Shown: positions 8,630-17,206 of the stretch, piece after piece | Layout: each line of letters opens with the position of its first letter | How positions within the stretch are numbered: position 1 is the stretch's first letter | Assembly: GCF_014873755.1 (NCBI RefSeq) | Contig: NZ_JADBEG010000001.1 | Location: 2,978,501 to 3,042,500, forward strand | Direction: 5' to 3' | DNA length: 64,000 nucleotides | Origin: Amycolatopsis lexingtonensis | Lineage (GTDB): Bacteria; Actinomycetota; Actinomycetes; Mycobacteriales; Pseudonocardiaceae | The notes under the pieces: generated by a model | Databases searched by the model: none | What the model was told of the DNA's origin: nothing | What the model saw: the letters and a program-made list of their open reading frames with translations, nothing else | Position numbers and translations under genes: made by a program

Positions 8630-9657
8630 TCACATCTCGAAGACGACGCGGGCGGGGACCCGGCCGGCCAGCACGTCCGCGATCGAGTCGTTGACTTCGT
8701 CGAGCTTGCGGTCGACGGCGACGACCTTCGTCCGGCCGGCCGCGTGCAGGGCGAACACGTCGGCGAGGTCGTTGCGGGTCCCGACGATCGAGCCGATGAC
8801 CGACTTCCCGCCGAGGACGGTGTCGAAGATCGGCAGGCTCATCGTGCCGTCCGCGGGCAGCGCCACGCACACCAGCCGGCCGCCGCGGCGCAGGGACCGG
8901 AACGCCTGGTCGAACGAGGCGGGCGAGGCCGCCAGTGCCACCGCGACGTCCGCGCCTCCCAGCGCCTGGATCGCCTCGGCCGGATCACCCGCCGACGCGT
9001 CGACGACGTGGTCGGCACCCAGTTCCTTCGCCAGCGCCAGCTTTTCGGCGGTCACGTCGACCCCGATGGTGAACCCGCCGAAGATCCGCGCGTACTGCAG
9101 CGCCAGGTGCCCGAGACCGCCGATCCCGAACACCGCGACCGTTTCGGCCGGTGCCACCCCGGCGACCTTGATCGCCTTGTACGTGGTCACGCCCGCACAG
9201 GTCAGCGGGGCGGCGTCACGGGAGCTCACGTCGTCCGGCACCGGGGTGGCGAACGCCGCGGGAACGGCCACGTACTCGGCGAACGCGCCGTCGACCGAGT
9301 AGCCGGAGTTGCGCTGCTGCTCGCACAGCGTTTCCCGGCCGGAGATGCAGTACCGGCATTCGCCGCAGGCGCCGGCCAGCCAGGCGATCGCGACCCGCTG
9401 CCCGATCTGCCGGTTGCCACCGCCGACCCGAGTTCCCGGATCACGCCGATGCCTTCGTGGCCTGGGACGAACGGCGGTGACGGCTTGACCGGCCAGTCCC
9501 CGTGGGCCGCGTGGATGTCGGTGTGGCACAACCCGCTGTGCTCGACGCGGACGAGGACATCGCCGGGCCCGATCGCGGGCACCGGGAGGTCCTGGATCTC
9601 ACAACACCGGCGTCCGGCGGCTCCCCAGGTCCGAAAGTCCCCGGCCGCGTCGACCAA
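8630..9657 (-). pseudogene. Zinc-dependent alcohol dehydrogenase (AdhP-like), frameshifted
   Basis: The N-terminal part (from a TTG at 9657) has the catalytic-zinc region CHTDIH and GHEGIG. The rest, in another frame down to 8630, has the structural-zinc loop CGECRYCISGRETLC, the nucleotide fold GIGGLGHLALQYA and an intact C-terminus. The two frames join near 9409. One extra base after GGC would restore the expected QIGQRV, so a single-base deletion explains the break. It is either a recent pseudogene or a sequencing error. The first residues before IQDLPVPAIGPG also fit the family poorly. If intact it would be an NAD-dependent medium-chain alcohol dehydrogenase. Confidence 0.75.
9628..9643. 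promoter_or_regulatory. Weak DosR-like box at the alcohol dehydrogenase start
   Basis: Reads GGGGACTTTCGGACCT on the minus strand, matching the window-wide RKGACYTNNGKCCC pattern at most positions. It falls inside the first codons of the dehydrogenase frame, which is an odd place for an activator site. It may be fortuitous, or a sign that the 5' end of that gene is rearranged. Confidence 0.35.
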
Positions 9658-9689
9658 GGCCCTCCCGGGTCAGCGCCGCCACCGCGTGC

Positions 9690-10304
9690 TCAAGAACCCG
9701 CCGGGCTCTGGTCACCCTTGCGCCGGGTCTGCAGGACGTTCCACTCCCGTTGCCACTCGGCGAAGCGGTACCGGTTCAGCAGGAACACCAGCACGCGGTA
9801 CGCCGCGACGAGCATCGACGTCACCGCCGCCCACAGGGTCAGCGCCGCGATCGGGGCACCGATCGCCGCCGCGGCCGTGGTCAGCGGAGGCTGGGTGGGC
9901 GCACCCGTCGCGTCCAGCCAGATGTCGATCCCTTGGCCCGCGACCGCTCCGGCCGGTGCGTCCACGTCGCCGGCGCGCTGCAGGCCGTCGCGGGTCCACC
10001 AGGTCGCCCGGGTCGGGCCGGCCTCGTAGGACGTTCCGCCGCGGCCGGCCGCGGCGGGCAGCGGGCCGTCGACGAGCAAGGTCGCCGTCGCCGGGTAGCG
10101 GGTGGCGCTCTGTTCGACGGCTTTCGCCGACTGGGCCGAATACACGCCGATACCGAACGGCACCGCGCCCGCCGTCGCCCCGAGCACCAGCAGGATCAGC
10201 AGTGCCAGGAGCCGCGCCTGCAGGCGGTCCGACGGGCGGGCCAGCGAGTCGCGTCCGGGCAGGAGGCTGTGCCGCAGCCGGGTCAACCGCATCCTGGTGT
10301 ACAT
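9690..10304 (-). CDS. Rv1733c-like two-TM membrane protein
   Basis: 204 residues. N-terminal LRHSLLPGRDSLARPSDRLQ, a first membrane helix around residues 31-53, an extracytoplasmic domain of about 90 residues, a second helix around 145-170, and a cytoplasmic tail with RFAEWQREW. The paralogue at 54281-54880 has the same plan, including LPGR, DR.QA and WQREW. This is the architecture of M. tuberculosis Rv1733c, a DosR-regulon membrane antigen of unknown function. Start chosen at ATG 10304 downstream of a GGAGGG stretch; ATG 10292 is possible. Divergent from the trehalose synthase, with a DosR-like box between them. Confidence 0.8.
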   Translation of the reverse strand: MYTRMRLTRLRHSLLPGRDSLARPSDRLQARLLALLILLVLGATAGAVPFGIGVYSAQSAKAVEQSATRYPATATLLVDGPLPAAAGRGGTSYEAGPTRATWWTRDGLQRAGDVDAPAGAVAGQGIDIWLDATGAPTQPPLTTAAAAIGAPIAALTLWAAVTSMLVAAYRVLVFLLNRYRFAEWQREWNVLQTRRKGDQSPAGS

Positions 10305-10426
10305 CTCTCCTGCCCTCCGGATCGCTCGGAAACGTGTCACCAGCATCGCCGGGGCGGTGGGGCGCACCGCAGGGGAAACGGTCCTCGTTCGGCGGGCACT
10401 GAGACCGTTCCGCCGCCGGGGGTTCC

Positions 10427-10442
10427 GGTGACTTTGGGCCCT
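10427..10442. promoter_or_regulatory. DosR-like box
   Basis: GGTGACTTTGGGCCCT, a good match to RKGACYTNNGKCCC. It lies 61 bp before the trehalose synthase start and about 120 bp before the divergent Rv1733c-like gene, so it could serve both. Confidence 0.65.
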
Positions 10443-10502
10443 GGCCAAGGCGTCCGTGGTGCCCGACAGTGGACATCCGCGCGTCCAGTGAGAGGCGACC
10501 CC

Positions 10503-11915
10503 ATGCAGACTGTCGACGTCGGCACGCTCTCGATCTCGGCCTACCGGGCAGTCGCACCGGACTGGGTCGTGCAGCCTCTCCTCTCCGTCGCGGAGCGGCT
10601 CAGCGACGCGCGGGTGGTCCACCTGAGCGCCACCCCCTACGGTGGCGGCGTTTCCGAGCTGCTGCGCTCGGCCGTGCCGCTCTACAACGACCTGGGCGTC
10701 CACGCGAGCTGGAAGATCATCAGCGGGGAGCCTGCGTTCTTCACCGTGACGAAGAAGCTGCACAACGCCCTGCAGGGCGGCGGAGACCCGCTCACGGACG
10801 CCGACATCCGGCTCTACGAGGAGACCTCACGCCGCAATGCCGAGCAGCTGTCGGCCGACCCGGACTTCCTCGCGGCCGACTTCGTCTTCGTGCACGACCC
10901 GCAGCCCGCCGCCGTACTGTCCTTTGCGGACGGTTCGAGCGCGCGATCGGTGTGGCGGTGCCACGTCGACACCTCCGAGCCGGCTCCGGGCGCCTGGGAC
11001 TACCTCGGCGGGTTCGTCGAGCGCTACGACGCGACGGTCTTCACCATGGCGGACTTCGTGCCGCCGACGCTTTCCCGCGACCGCGCCGACATCATCTGCC
11101 CGGCCATCGATCCGCTCAGCCCCAAGAACATGTCACTGGACGACCGGACCGCGCACGCGGTGCTCAACTGGATCGGCATCGAACCCGACCGCCCGCTCGT
11201 GACGCAGGTGTCGCGGTTCGACCCGTGGAAGGACCCGCTGGGTGTGATCGACGCGTTCCGCCTGGTCCGGCCCGAGGTACCCGGGCTGCAGCTCGCGCTG
11301 GTCGGCTCGATGGCGCTCGACGACCCGCAGGGCTGGGACGTCTACCGCCAGATCGGCGAGGCCGGCCGCGACGACCCGGACATCCACGTCTTCACCAACC
11401 TGACGGGCGTCGGCAACGTCGAGGTCAACGCGTTCCAGAAGTTCTCCTCGGTGATGATCCAGAAGTCGGTCCGCGAAGGGTTCGGGCTGGTGGTGTCCGA
11501 AGCGCTGTGGAAGGGCACGCCGATCGTGGCGGGCCGGGCCGGCGGGATCCCGCTGCAGGTCGCCGGCACCGCCGGCGGGGTGCTCGTCGACTCGACCGAC
11601 GAGTGCGCGAAGGCGCTGCTCGGGTTGCTCCGGGATCCCGCCCGCTCGGCCGCGATGGGTGCGGCGGGCCGCGAGCGCGTGCGGCGGCACTTCCTCCTCC
11701 CCCGGCTCCTGCTCGACGAGCTGACGTTGCTGGACGGCCTCGCCCACGGCGATCCGCCCGGCGCGCTGATGACCCGGTCGGACCACCGCGATCCGGTCTG
11801 CGGGCTGACGGTCCCGCCCGACGCCGGGACCCCCACGGCGGTCCGGGCCGGGAAGACCCGCTTCTTCTGCTCGCCGGAGTGCCGCACCACCTTTCTGAAC
11901 GGAGCGGAATCGTGA
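10503..11915 (+). CDS. treT: Trehalose synthase (TreT/trehalose phosphorylase type, GT4) with C-terminal YHS/TRASH-like domain
   Basis: 470 residues. Residues 1-415 are a GT4 fold with the diagnostic segments ATPYGGGVSELL, RCHVDTSEP, QVSRFDPWKDPLGVIDAF and QKSVREGFGLVVSEALWKG. These define the retaining trehalose synthase/phosphorylase group, which interconverts trehalose and NDP-glucose (or glucose-1-phosphate) plus glucose. Residues about 425-470 add DPVCGLTV...RFFCSPECRTTFL, a small Cys-based metal-binding YHS/TRASH-like domain not part of the usual enzyme. The stop overlaps the GTG of the GalT-like gene (GTGA). Ribosome-binding site GAGAGG precedes ATG 10503, and a DosR-like box lies upstream, suggesting hypoxia-induced trehalose turnover. 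Confidence 0.85.
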   Translation: MQTVDVGTLSISAYRAVAPDWVVQPLLSVAERLSDARVVHLSATPYGGGVSELLRSAVPLYNDLGVHASWKIISGEPAFFTVTKKLHNALQGGGDPLTDADIRLYEETSRRNAEQLSADPDFLAADFVFVHDPQPAAVLSFADGSSARSVWRCHVDTSEPAPGAWDYLGGFVERYDATVFTMADFVPPTLSRDRADIICPAIDPLSPKNMSLDDRTAHAVLNWIGIEPDRPLVTQVSRFDPWKDPLGVIDAFRLVRPEVPGLQLALVGSMALDDPQGWDVYRQIGEAGRDDPDIHVFTNLTGVGNVEVNAFQKFSSVMIQKSVREGFGLVVSEALWKGTPIVAGRAGGIPLQVAGTAGGVLVDSTDECAKALLGLLRDPARSAAMGAAGRERVRRHFLLPRLLLDELTLLDGLAHGDPPGALMTRSDHRDPVCGLTVPPDAGTPTAVRAGKTRFFCSPECRTTFLNGAES

Positions 11916-12892
11916 CGACCAGGCGCTGGCACGGCGGCGAACTGCGCTGGAACGCCGAAACCGAGGACTGGACGGTGCTCGCGCCCGGCCGGCGGGACCG
12001 CCCGCACGGCGTCGGCCGGACCGCGTGCCCGTTCTGCCCGGGGCCGGCCCAGGACACCCCGCCCGAAACGTGGCGGCTCCCCGCTGCGGGCCCGGGCTGG
12101 CGCGTCCGCGCGGTCCCGAACCGCTATGCCCTCTCCGACAAACACGAGATCGTCATCGAATCGCCGCGCCACGACTGGGACCTCGCGACCGGAACACCGG
12201 CGGAGGTCGCGGACGTCCTCACGGCGTGGCAGGACCGCCACCGGTCGCTCCGTGCGTCGGCCGCCCAGGTCGTCGTGTTCCGCAACCACGGGCTCGCGGC
12301 CGGGATCTCCCTGGCGCACCCGCACTCGCAGGTGGCCGGCCTGCCCGTGCTGTCCGCCGGCACCCGGCGCGAACTGGAGACCGCGCGGGCGCACCACCGC
12401 GACCACGGGCGGCGGCTCGCGGACGAACAGCTCGAAGCGGCGCTGAGCGAGGGCAGCCGGGTCGTCTTCGCCGACGACCACGCGGTCGCGTACGCGCCGT
12501 TCGCGCCGGTCGCGGCGTACGAGTTCCGGATCGTCCCGCACCACCCGCGACCGGACTTCGCGGCCTCGACCGAGGAGGAGATCCACGCGACGGCCGGGTG
12601 CTTGCGGGCCGTCCTCGCCGCCCTGCGCGCCGAACTGGGCGACCCGGCCTACAACGTCGTCGTGCGGACCGCGCCGTGCGGTTACGAGGCCGCACCGTTC
12701 CTCGCCTGGTCGTTGCAGGTGGTACCCCGCCTGGAGATCCCCGCCGGCCTGGAACTGGCGACGGGTGTTCCCGTCACGACGGTCAGCCCGGAACACGCCG
12801 CCGCCCGCCTGCGCACCGCGGTCGGCGAGGCCCGGCCGCCGGGGTCCCGGCAAAGTCGTGCGTGGTCTGCCCGGGGTCGCGGGTCGTCATGA
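11912..12892 (+). CDS. GalT-like nucleotidyltransferase (HIT superfamily)
   Basis: 326 residues. Zinc-type CPFC near residue 38, NRYAL, and the active-site HPHSQ (HxHxQ type) near residue 137, followed by PF.P....F.I.P and a second domain of the galactose-1-phosphate uridylyltransferase fold. Expected chemistry is exchange of NMP between a nucleotide sugar and a sugar phosphate. Next to a trehalose synthase it plausibly interconverts NDP-glucose and glucose-1-phosphate, which is inference. Coupled to treT by a GTGA overlap. The last ~18 codons and the stop lie inside the intergenic repeat that begins at 12841, so the C-terminus has been overwritten by repeat sequence. Confidence 0.82.
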   Translation: MTTRRWHGGELRWNAETEDWTVLAPGRRDRPHGVGRTACPFCPGPAQDTPPETWRLPAAGPGWRVRAVPNRYALSDKHEIVIESPRHDWDLATGTPAEVADVLTAWQDRHRSLRASAAQVVVFRNHGLAAGISLAHPHSQVAGLPVLSAGTRRELETARAHHRDHGRRLADEQLEAALSEGSRVVFADDHAVAYAPFAPVAAYEFRIVPHHPRPDFAASTEEEIHATAGCLRAVLAALRAELGDPAYNVVVRTAPCGYEAAPFLAWSLQVVPRLEIPAGLELATGVPVTTVSPEHAAARLRTAVGEARPPGSRQSRAWSARGRGSS

Positions 12893-13048
12893 AGGTCGTT
12901 CATGACGTGCGGGTGGTGACCGGCGTGGCTGCTGGGTCTGGTGTTCCGGTCCCGGAAGCACCCAATGTGGCGTTCGGTGCGCTGGACGCACCCAACGCCA
13001 CATTGGGGCGCATCCGCCAGCCACCTCCGGCCCGACTCTGCCGCAGTC
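12841..13048. repeat. Composite palindromic repeat, copy C
   Basis: Begins with GGGGTCCCGGCAAAGTC, the same terminal sequence as copies A and B, and ends near 13033-13048 with a degenerate complement. The interior differs: a 23-bp palindrome CGTCATGAA...TTCATGACG (12885-12907) and a long hairpin with arms CCCAATGTGGCG / CGCCACATTGGG (12961-13008). It covers the stop of the GalT-like gene and separates it from the convergent gene at 13077. Confidence 0.7.
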
Positions 13049-13076
13049 CTGGCCGGACCGCGGTGAGCGAGGCCGC

Positions 13077-14153
13077 TCAGTTCCCGGGGTCCGGGGCCTC
13101 CGGGACGATCCGGAACACCGGGACGTCCGCGGCGATTTCGGCGAACTCCTCGAGCGAGGCGTGCCGGTCGACCGCGATGTGGGCCCGGGCGCCGGGCGCG
13201 ACGGCGAGGTAGCGGCGAAGCACCGGCGGGCGTTCCTCCGGCACCACCTCTTCCAGCCGCACGGTTTCCCCGCGGCCGTGCCGGAGCACCACGTGACCCC
13301 CGGCCGCGCGGACGTTGCGCACCCACTGGGTCCGGTCGCCCAGCATCGCCACGAGGTACCGCTCGCCGTCGTGGTCGGCGACCACGAGGGGAACCCGGAC
13401 CAGCCGCCCGGTGGCGCGGCCGGGCACCTCCAGCGTCGCGACCCGCTGCGGGAGCACGCCCGCCGAATACGCGAGCGCGGCGCCGCGGTTCATCAGCCGG
13501 GCCACGCCGTGCGGGCGGGCACCGCGGTACTGGCGGCGCGCCCACCGCTGCACCGGGCCGTCCGGCGGTGCCGTGCGGCCGTCGACGAGCGACGCCGCGT
13601 CGTCGCGGATCGTCCGCAAGGTGGCCAGCATGACGAAGCGGGCGAACGGCCGGACCAGCCGCCAGTGACGGGCGAACCGCCGGGCCGACTCCGGGTCGGT
13701 GGTGGCCGCCCGCGCCTCGTAGGTGACCAGCGTGCGGGAAGGTCCGTAGGGGCGAAGCGAAATCCCGGCCACGATGCGGCACCAGCCGGGTTCGGCGAAC
13801 TCCGCGAACCCGCCGGGTGTCATCGTCCGCACGTCGTGCCACTCGACGCCGGGCAGCCAGAACCGCCCGATCGCGCCCAGGACCACCTCGCGTCCCGGCG
13901 TGTCGCCCAGCCGCAGCCAGCCGGGGAACCCCGTGGCGCGGTCGAAGGGCTTCAGCTCGGCCGGCGTGGTCCGCGAGAACACCGCCAGGCCGGTCAGCGG
14001 GGACCGGACCCGGGTGAGGTCCAGGTCGCGCACGGCGCGCCAGGTTTCGCCGATGTCGGCGTCGGCGACGACGTGCTCGATCAGCGTGACGTCGAACCGC
14101 GGGAGGAACCGGTCGACGAGCAGGTCCGCGCCCGCGAGGGCGGTATCGGTCAT
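13077..14153 (-). CDS. SRPBCC domain fused to F420-dependent (Ddn-type) nitroreductase domain
   Basis: 358 residues in two domains. Residues ~20-165 resemble a SRPBCC/polyketide-cyclase-like helix-grip domain (FDVTLIEHVVADADIGETW...). Residues ~215-330 match the deazaflavin-dependent nitroreductase fold: VPGRATGRLVRVPLVV, then DGERYLVAMLGDRTQWVRNVRAAGG and HGRGETVRLEEV. Ddn-family enzymes use F420H2 to reduce quinones or nitro compounds. The fusion suggests that the first domain presents a hydrophobic substrate. The start overlaps the stop of the upstream membrane protein by 4 bp. Confidence 0.78.
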   Translation of the reverse strand: MTDTALAGADLLVDRFLPRFDVTLIEHVVADADIGETWRAVRDLDLTRVRSPLTGLAVFSRTTPAELKPFDRATGFPGWLRLGDTPGREVVLGAIGRFWLPGVEWHDVRTMTPGGFAEFAEPGWCRIVAGISLRPYGPSRTLVTYEARAATTDPESARRFARHWRLVRPFARFVMLATLRTIRDDAASLVDGRTAPPDGPVQRWARRQYRGARPHGVARLMNRGAALAYSAGVLPQRVATLEVPGRATGRLVRVPLVVADHDGERYLVAMLGDRTQWVRNVRAAGGHVVLRHGRGETVRLEEVVPEERPPVLRRYLAVAPGARAHIAVDRHASLEEFAEIAADVPVFRIVPEAPDPGN

Positions 14154-14626
14154 GGCCGTGCCTTTCGTTCGGCGGGCGGATCACCCGCGGGCTTCCGGAG
14201 GGCCGCCCGGACCACGGTCACCAGTCCGACGACGAGGCCGAGCACCGATCCCGCGATCCCGGCGACGAGCACGATCCGGGCCACCACGGCCCAGTCGAAC
14301 GACCCGCCGCCGAAGTCGAACGGGAAGACCTGCCACAACCGCACGAGGGCGACCAGGCCGGCGCACGTCGTCACCACGCCGTCGAGCGCGACCAGCCACT
14401 CGGGGTCGTGCCACAGGTGCACGAAGCCGGTGACCGCGCCGACCACCAAGGCGAGGTCGACGACTCCGACCACCGAGGAGAACGCCGGGGTGAGGAACGG
14501 CACCACCGCCCAGCCGGGCCTGCCGTTGATCAGCACCAGCAGGACGCCGTTGACCACCACCCCGGCGAAGTAGCCGGCGAGCCGGGTCCGGGCGGGGGGA
14601 CGGCGGGTTTTCACGCTGGTGGTCAT
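14150..14626 (-). CDS. Four-TM membrane protein, unknown function
   Basis: 158 residues with four predicted membrane helices (about 18-40, 48-70, 78-98 and 115-140) and a charged Arg/Lys-rich C-terminus. No recognised motif. Translationally coupled to the SRPBCC-Ddn gene (ATGA overlap), so the two may form a membrane-linked redox unit, which is inferred from context only. Confidence 0.7.
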   Translation of the reverse strand: MTTSVKTRRPPARTRLAGYFAGVVVNGVLLVLINGRPGWAVVPFLTPAFSSVVGVVDLALVVGAVTGFVHLWHDPEWLVALDGVVTTCAGLVALVRLWQVFPFDFGGGSFDWAVVARIVLVAGIAGSVLGLVVGLVTVVRAALRKPAGDPPAERKARP

Positions 14627-14716
14627 CGCGGGCCTCCGTTCGCTCCGATCGTCGTCCGCCGGGTGGTTCCGGGGCAGGGTCCTGGGTCCACGACGGGAGA
14701 GCCGAAAGGCCGCTCT

Positions 14717-16063
14717 TCAGCCGGATTCCCCGCGCACCACAGCCAGTTCCGCCGCCAGTCCGTCGACGAGGACGTCCAGGTCGGGGCACCGGTCGGCGGC
14801 CGCGAGCACCGAGATCGTCAGCGTGCCCGCGTAGGAGAGCGCTTCGAAGACGACGGCCAGGTTCCCGCTTTCGCCCACGCTGAGCGGGATCGCCGCCAGG
14901 ACCGGCGCACCGCCGAAGCCGACCGGCTCGGCCGGGCCCCGCACATGGCTGACGAGCGTGTGCATCCGGCGCTGGTGGTTCATGTACCAGCGGTAGCCAC
15001 CGAGCGCGGCCGCCGCCCGGAAGGCCGCACCCAGCACGGCGATCGGCGGTGGCCCGGAAGCGGCGGCCTTGGCGGACCGGACCTGGGACGTCACCCGGCC
15101 GAGCCGGGCGCGCACGGAACCGGTGGCCGGCACCGTGACGAGCATCGGGCTGACCGCGTTGCCCAGGGCCGCGCCGTCGCCCGCGGTCCGGCCCGACACC
15201 GGCACGGTGATCACGAACGCGTCGACGTCCTCCCCGCGAGCGGCCGCCAGCCGGCGCAGCGCACCGGCCACGACGACCAGGACGGCGTCGTTCACCGATG
15301 CGCCGTACCGGTGGGCCGCCGCCCCCAGTGCGGACAGGTCGGTCCGGACCACCGCGAGCTTGCGACCCGGTCCGGTCGGGCCGACCAGCGAACACGGGGT
15401 GGCGCGCGCCGGGTGCAGGCCGCCACCGGCGGCGGTGGCGCGTCGCAACGCGCGCAGGGCCGGCCCGATCCGGCGCACCGCGCGCAACCGGCCGGCCAGC
15501 GCGTCCCGGCGCAGCGTCCCGGCACCGGGACGCGGGACCGGGAAAGGCGGCACGTCCGGCTCCGCGGTTCCGTCCACCAGGCGAGCCAAGACGGCGAGAC
15601 CTCCGACGCCGTCCGCGAGCACGTGGTCGAACACCACCACCAACGCGGCTTCGTGGCCGGCCAGCCCGGTCACGAAGGTCGCCGACCACAGCGGGGCGTT
15701 CCGGGGCAACGGGGTGGACACCAGCGACAACGCGGTGTCGAGCACCGCCTGCCGATCGCCGGGCGGTGCGCACACCGCGGCCCGGACGTGGCGGCGGACG
15801 TCGAAGCAGGCGTCGTCGGCCCAGATCGGCCCGCCGCCGCCCAGCGGCGCCCGGACCAGCCGACGGCGCAGCCGCGGGACGGCCGGGATCCGCTCGGCGA
15901 TCCGCTGCCGCACCCGGGCCAGGTCGAGCCCCGGAGCCGGCCCGAGCAGCAGGAGCACCCCGAACTGCACCGGTACCTCGGCCGTGTTCATCGCCAGGAA
16001 GGCGCGGTCGGCCGGACTCGCGCGGTCCACGACCGGCCGCGCCGGGCGGCCCCTTCGCACCAT
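14717..16063 (-). CDS. Wax ester synthase/diacylglycerol acyltransferase (WS/DGAT), motif variant
   Basis: 448 residues, the normal family length. The acyltransferase motif reads DHVLADG near residue 143 instead of HHxxxDG: the first His is Asp, but the second (catalytic) His and the DG are kept. C-terminal features VNDAVL and NAVSPMLVTVP fit the family. The expected reaction is acyl-CoA plus diacylglycerol or fatty alcohol to storage lipid. A DosR-like box lies 36 bp upstream of the start. One of three WS/DGAT paralogues here; M. tuberculosis Tgs1 is likewise DosR-controlled. Confidence 0.83.
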   Translation of the reverse strand: MVRRGRPARPVVDRASPADRAFLAMNTAEVPVQFGVLLLLGPAPGLDLARVRQRIAERIPAVPRLRRRLVRAPLGGGGPIWADDACFDVRRHVRAAVCAPPGDRQAVLDTALSLVSTPLPRNAPLWSATFVTGLAGHEAALVVVFDHVLADGVGGLAVLARLVDGTAEPDVPPFPVPRPGAGTLRRDALAGRLRAVRRIGPALRALRRATAAGGGLHPARATPCSLVGPTGPGRKLAVVRTDLSALGAAAHRYGASVNDAVLVVVAGALRRLAAARGEDVDAFVITVPVSGRTAGDGAALGNAVSPMLVTVPATGSVRARLGRVTSQVRSAKAAASGPPPIAVLGAAFRAAAALGGYRWYMNHQRRMHTLVSHVRGPAEPVGFGGAPVLAAIPLSVGESGNLAVVFEALSYAGTLTISVLAAADRCPDLDVLVDGLAAELAVVRGESG

Positions 16064-16098
16064 GGCCCGAGTCGACCCCGGAACCCGGGGTATCGGCC

Positions 16099-16114
16099 AG
16101 GGCCGGAAGTCACC
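16099..16114. promoter_or_regulatory. DosR-like box
   Basis: GGTGACTTCCGGCCCT on the minus strand, a strong match. It is 36 bp upstream of the WS/DGAT start and overlaps the stop codon of the DUF5947-like gene, so the wax synthase can be transcribed separately from the hydrogenase-associated genes. Confidence 0.65.
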
Positions 16115-16745
16115 AGGCCCGTGCCGGCCCGGACCGGTCTTCCGGGCCCATCGGCCGCGCCCGCCGGCGGATCTCCGCGAACAGCTCGCCGACGCGGTCG
16201 TGCATCTCCGGGCCGCCGTCGGGGCCGGTCCAGAAGCGGCGGACCACGCCGGTCAGGCGGTAGCAGGCGTCGACCGGGACGAGGAAGCAGTCCGTGGTCC
16301 GCTCCGCGCCGCGGAACACGATCGCCTCGACGTCCGGTTCCGCCGCCGCCAGGAGGGGGTGGCCGGCCGCGATGTCCGTCCAGAGGTCGGCGGGCAGCGT
16401 GGTCTCGGCGGCGCCGGCCGGACCGGGCTGGAACGCCGTGACCCGGGTGCCGCGGCGCAGCACGAACGCGAACCCGGCCGGCACGCCGAGGGCGCGCCAG
16501 TCGAGGCACGCGACCGGGTGGGCGGGGTCCCAGAGGTAGCGCTCCGGAACCGCCCGGTAGCGCGCGCCGTCGCACCTCGTGCACCGCAGGAAGCACGCGC
16601 GGCACGCGCACAGCAGGCCCCGCCGGCCGGTGTCGACCACGTGGGCGTGCCGGCCGGCCACCGGCGTCCCGCACAGCTCGCACGCCTCCGGGCGCACCGC
16701 TCCCCGGTTCAGCGCGGCGGGAAAAGCTCCACTGTGGACACTCAT
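16110..16745 (-). CDS. DUF5947-like hydrogenase-associated protein
   Basis: 211 residues. Cys-rich N-terminus with CELCGTPV near residues 22-29 and CACRACFLRCTRCDG near 46-60, a likely rubredoxin-like metal site, followed by a region containing YLWDPAHPVACLDW. Such proteins accompany actinobacterial group 1h (formerly group 5) high-affinity [NiFe] hydrogenases. Start ATG 16745 overlaps the stop of the NifU-like gene (ATGA). Role unknown; assembly or electron transfer for the hydrogenase is inferred. Confidence 0.72.
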   Translation of the reverse strand: MSVHSGAFPAALNRGAVRPEACELCGTPVAGRHAHVVDTGRRGLLCACRACFLRCTRCDGARYRAVPERYLWDPAHPVACLDWRALGVPAGFAFVLRRGTRVTAFQPGPAGAAETTLPADLWTDIAAGHPLLAAAEPDVEAIVFRGAERTTDCFLVPVDACYRLTGVVRRFWTGPDGGPEMHDRVGELFAEIRRRARPMGPEDRSGPARAW

Positions 16746-17206
16746 GACGCCGGTCCGGCGTAGCCCGGCGGCGGTCCGACGCCGATCCGGTGGAACGCGG
16801 TGACGAACTCGACGCCGGTGACCTCCGGTGCGGCGTCGCGGACCGCCGCGGCCACCGCCGGCCGGGACGCGGCCCCGCAGCCGCCGCCGAGCCACAGGCG
16901 CACCACCCCGCCGTCGGTGTTCAGGTACCCGGCGTCGGCGCCCACCCGGGCCAGGGCGCGCCGGATCCGGGCGGTGGCGTCGTGCGGATGGAGGTCGTGC
17001 AGCACCAGCAGGTCCGTCACGACGTCGTCCGCGGCGATCGCGTCCAGCGCGCCGGGAGCGTGCTCGCGCAGGAGGGCGACGACCCTGGTCAGGCCTTCGC
17101 CGTACAGGTCCGTCAGCTGCCGGACGATCTCTTCGGCGGGCCGGCGGCCCGGCCCGGCGAGCAGCGTGGACAGAAGTGTCCTGAGCCGGGTTTCGACGGA
17201 GCTCAC
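16742..17206 (-). CDS. NifU-like domain protein
   Basis: 154 residues. The C-terminal ~75 residues follow the NifU C-terminal (Nfu) pattern with LGGGCGAASRP, where the usual CxxC is reduced to a single Cys. The N-terminal half is helical. In group 1h hydrogenase clusters a NifU-like gene is a regular companion, thought to help Fe-S cluster delivery. GTG start 17206 overlaps the stop of the small-subunit gene (GTGA), and the stop overlaps the DUF5947-like start. Confidence 0.72.
   Translation of the reverse strand: MSSVETRLRTLLSTLLAGPGRRPAEEIVRQLTDLYGEGLTRVVALLREHAPGALDAIAADDVVTDLLVLHDLHPHDATARIRRALARVGADAGYLNTDGGVVRLWLGGGCGAASRPAVAAAVRDAAPEVTGVEFVTAFHRIGVGPPPGYAGPAS

Noticed and set aside
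14698..14711. GAGCCGAAAGGCC between the WS/DGAT and a membrane gene
   Set aside because: The GAC half-site is missing and it lies downstream of the wax synthase stop.
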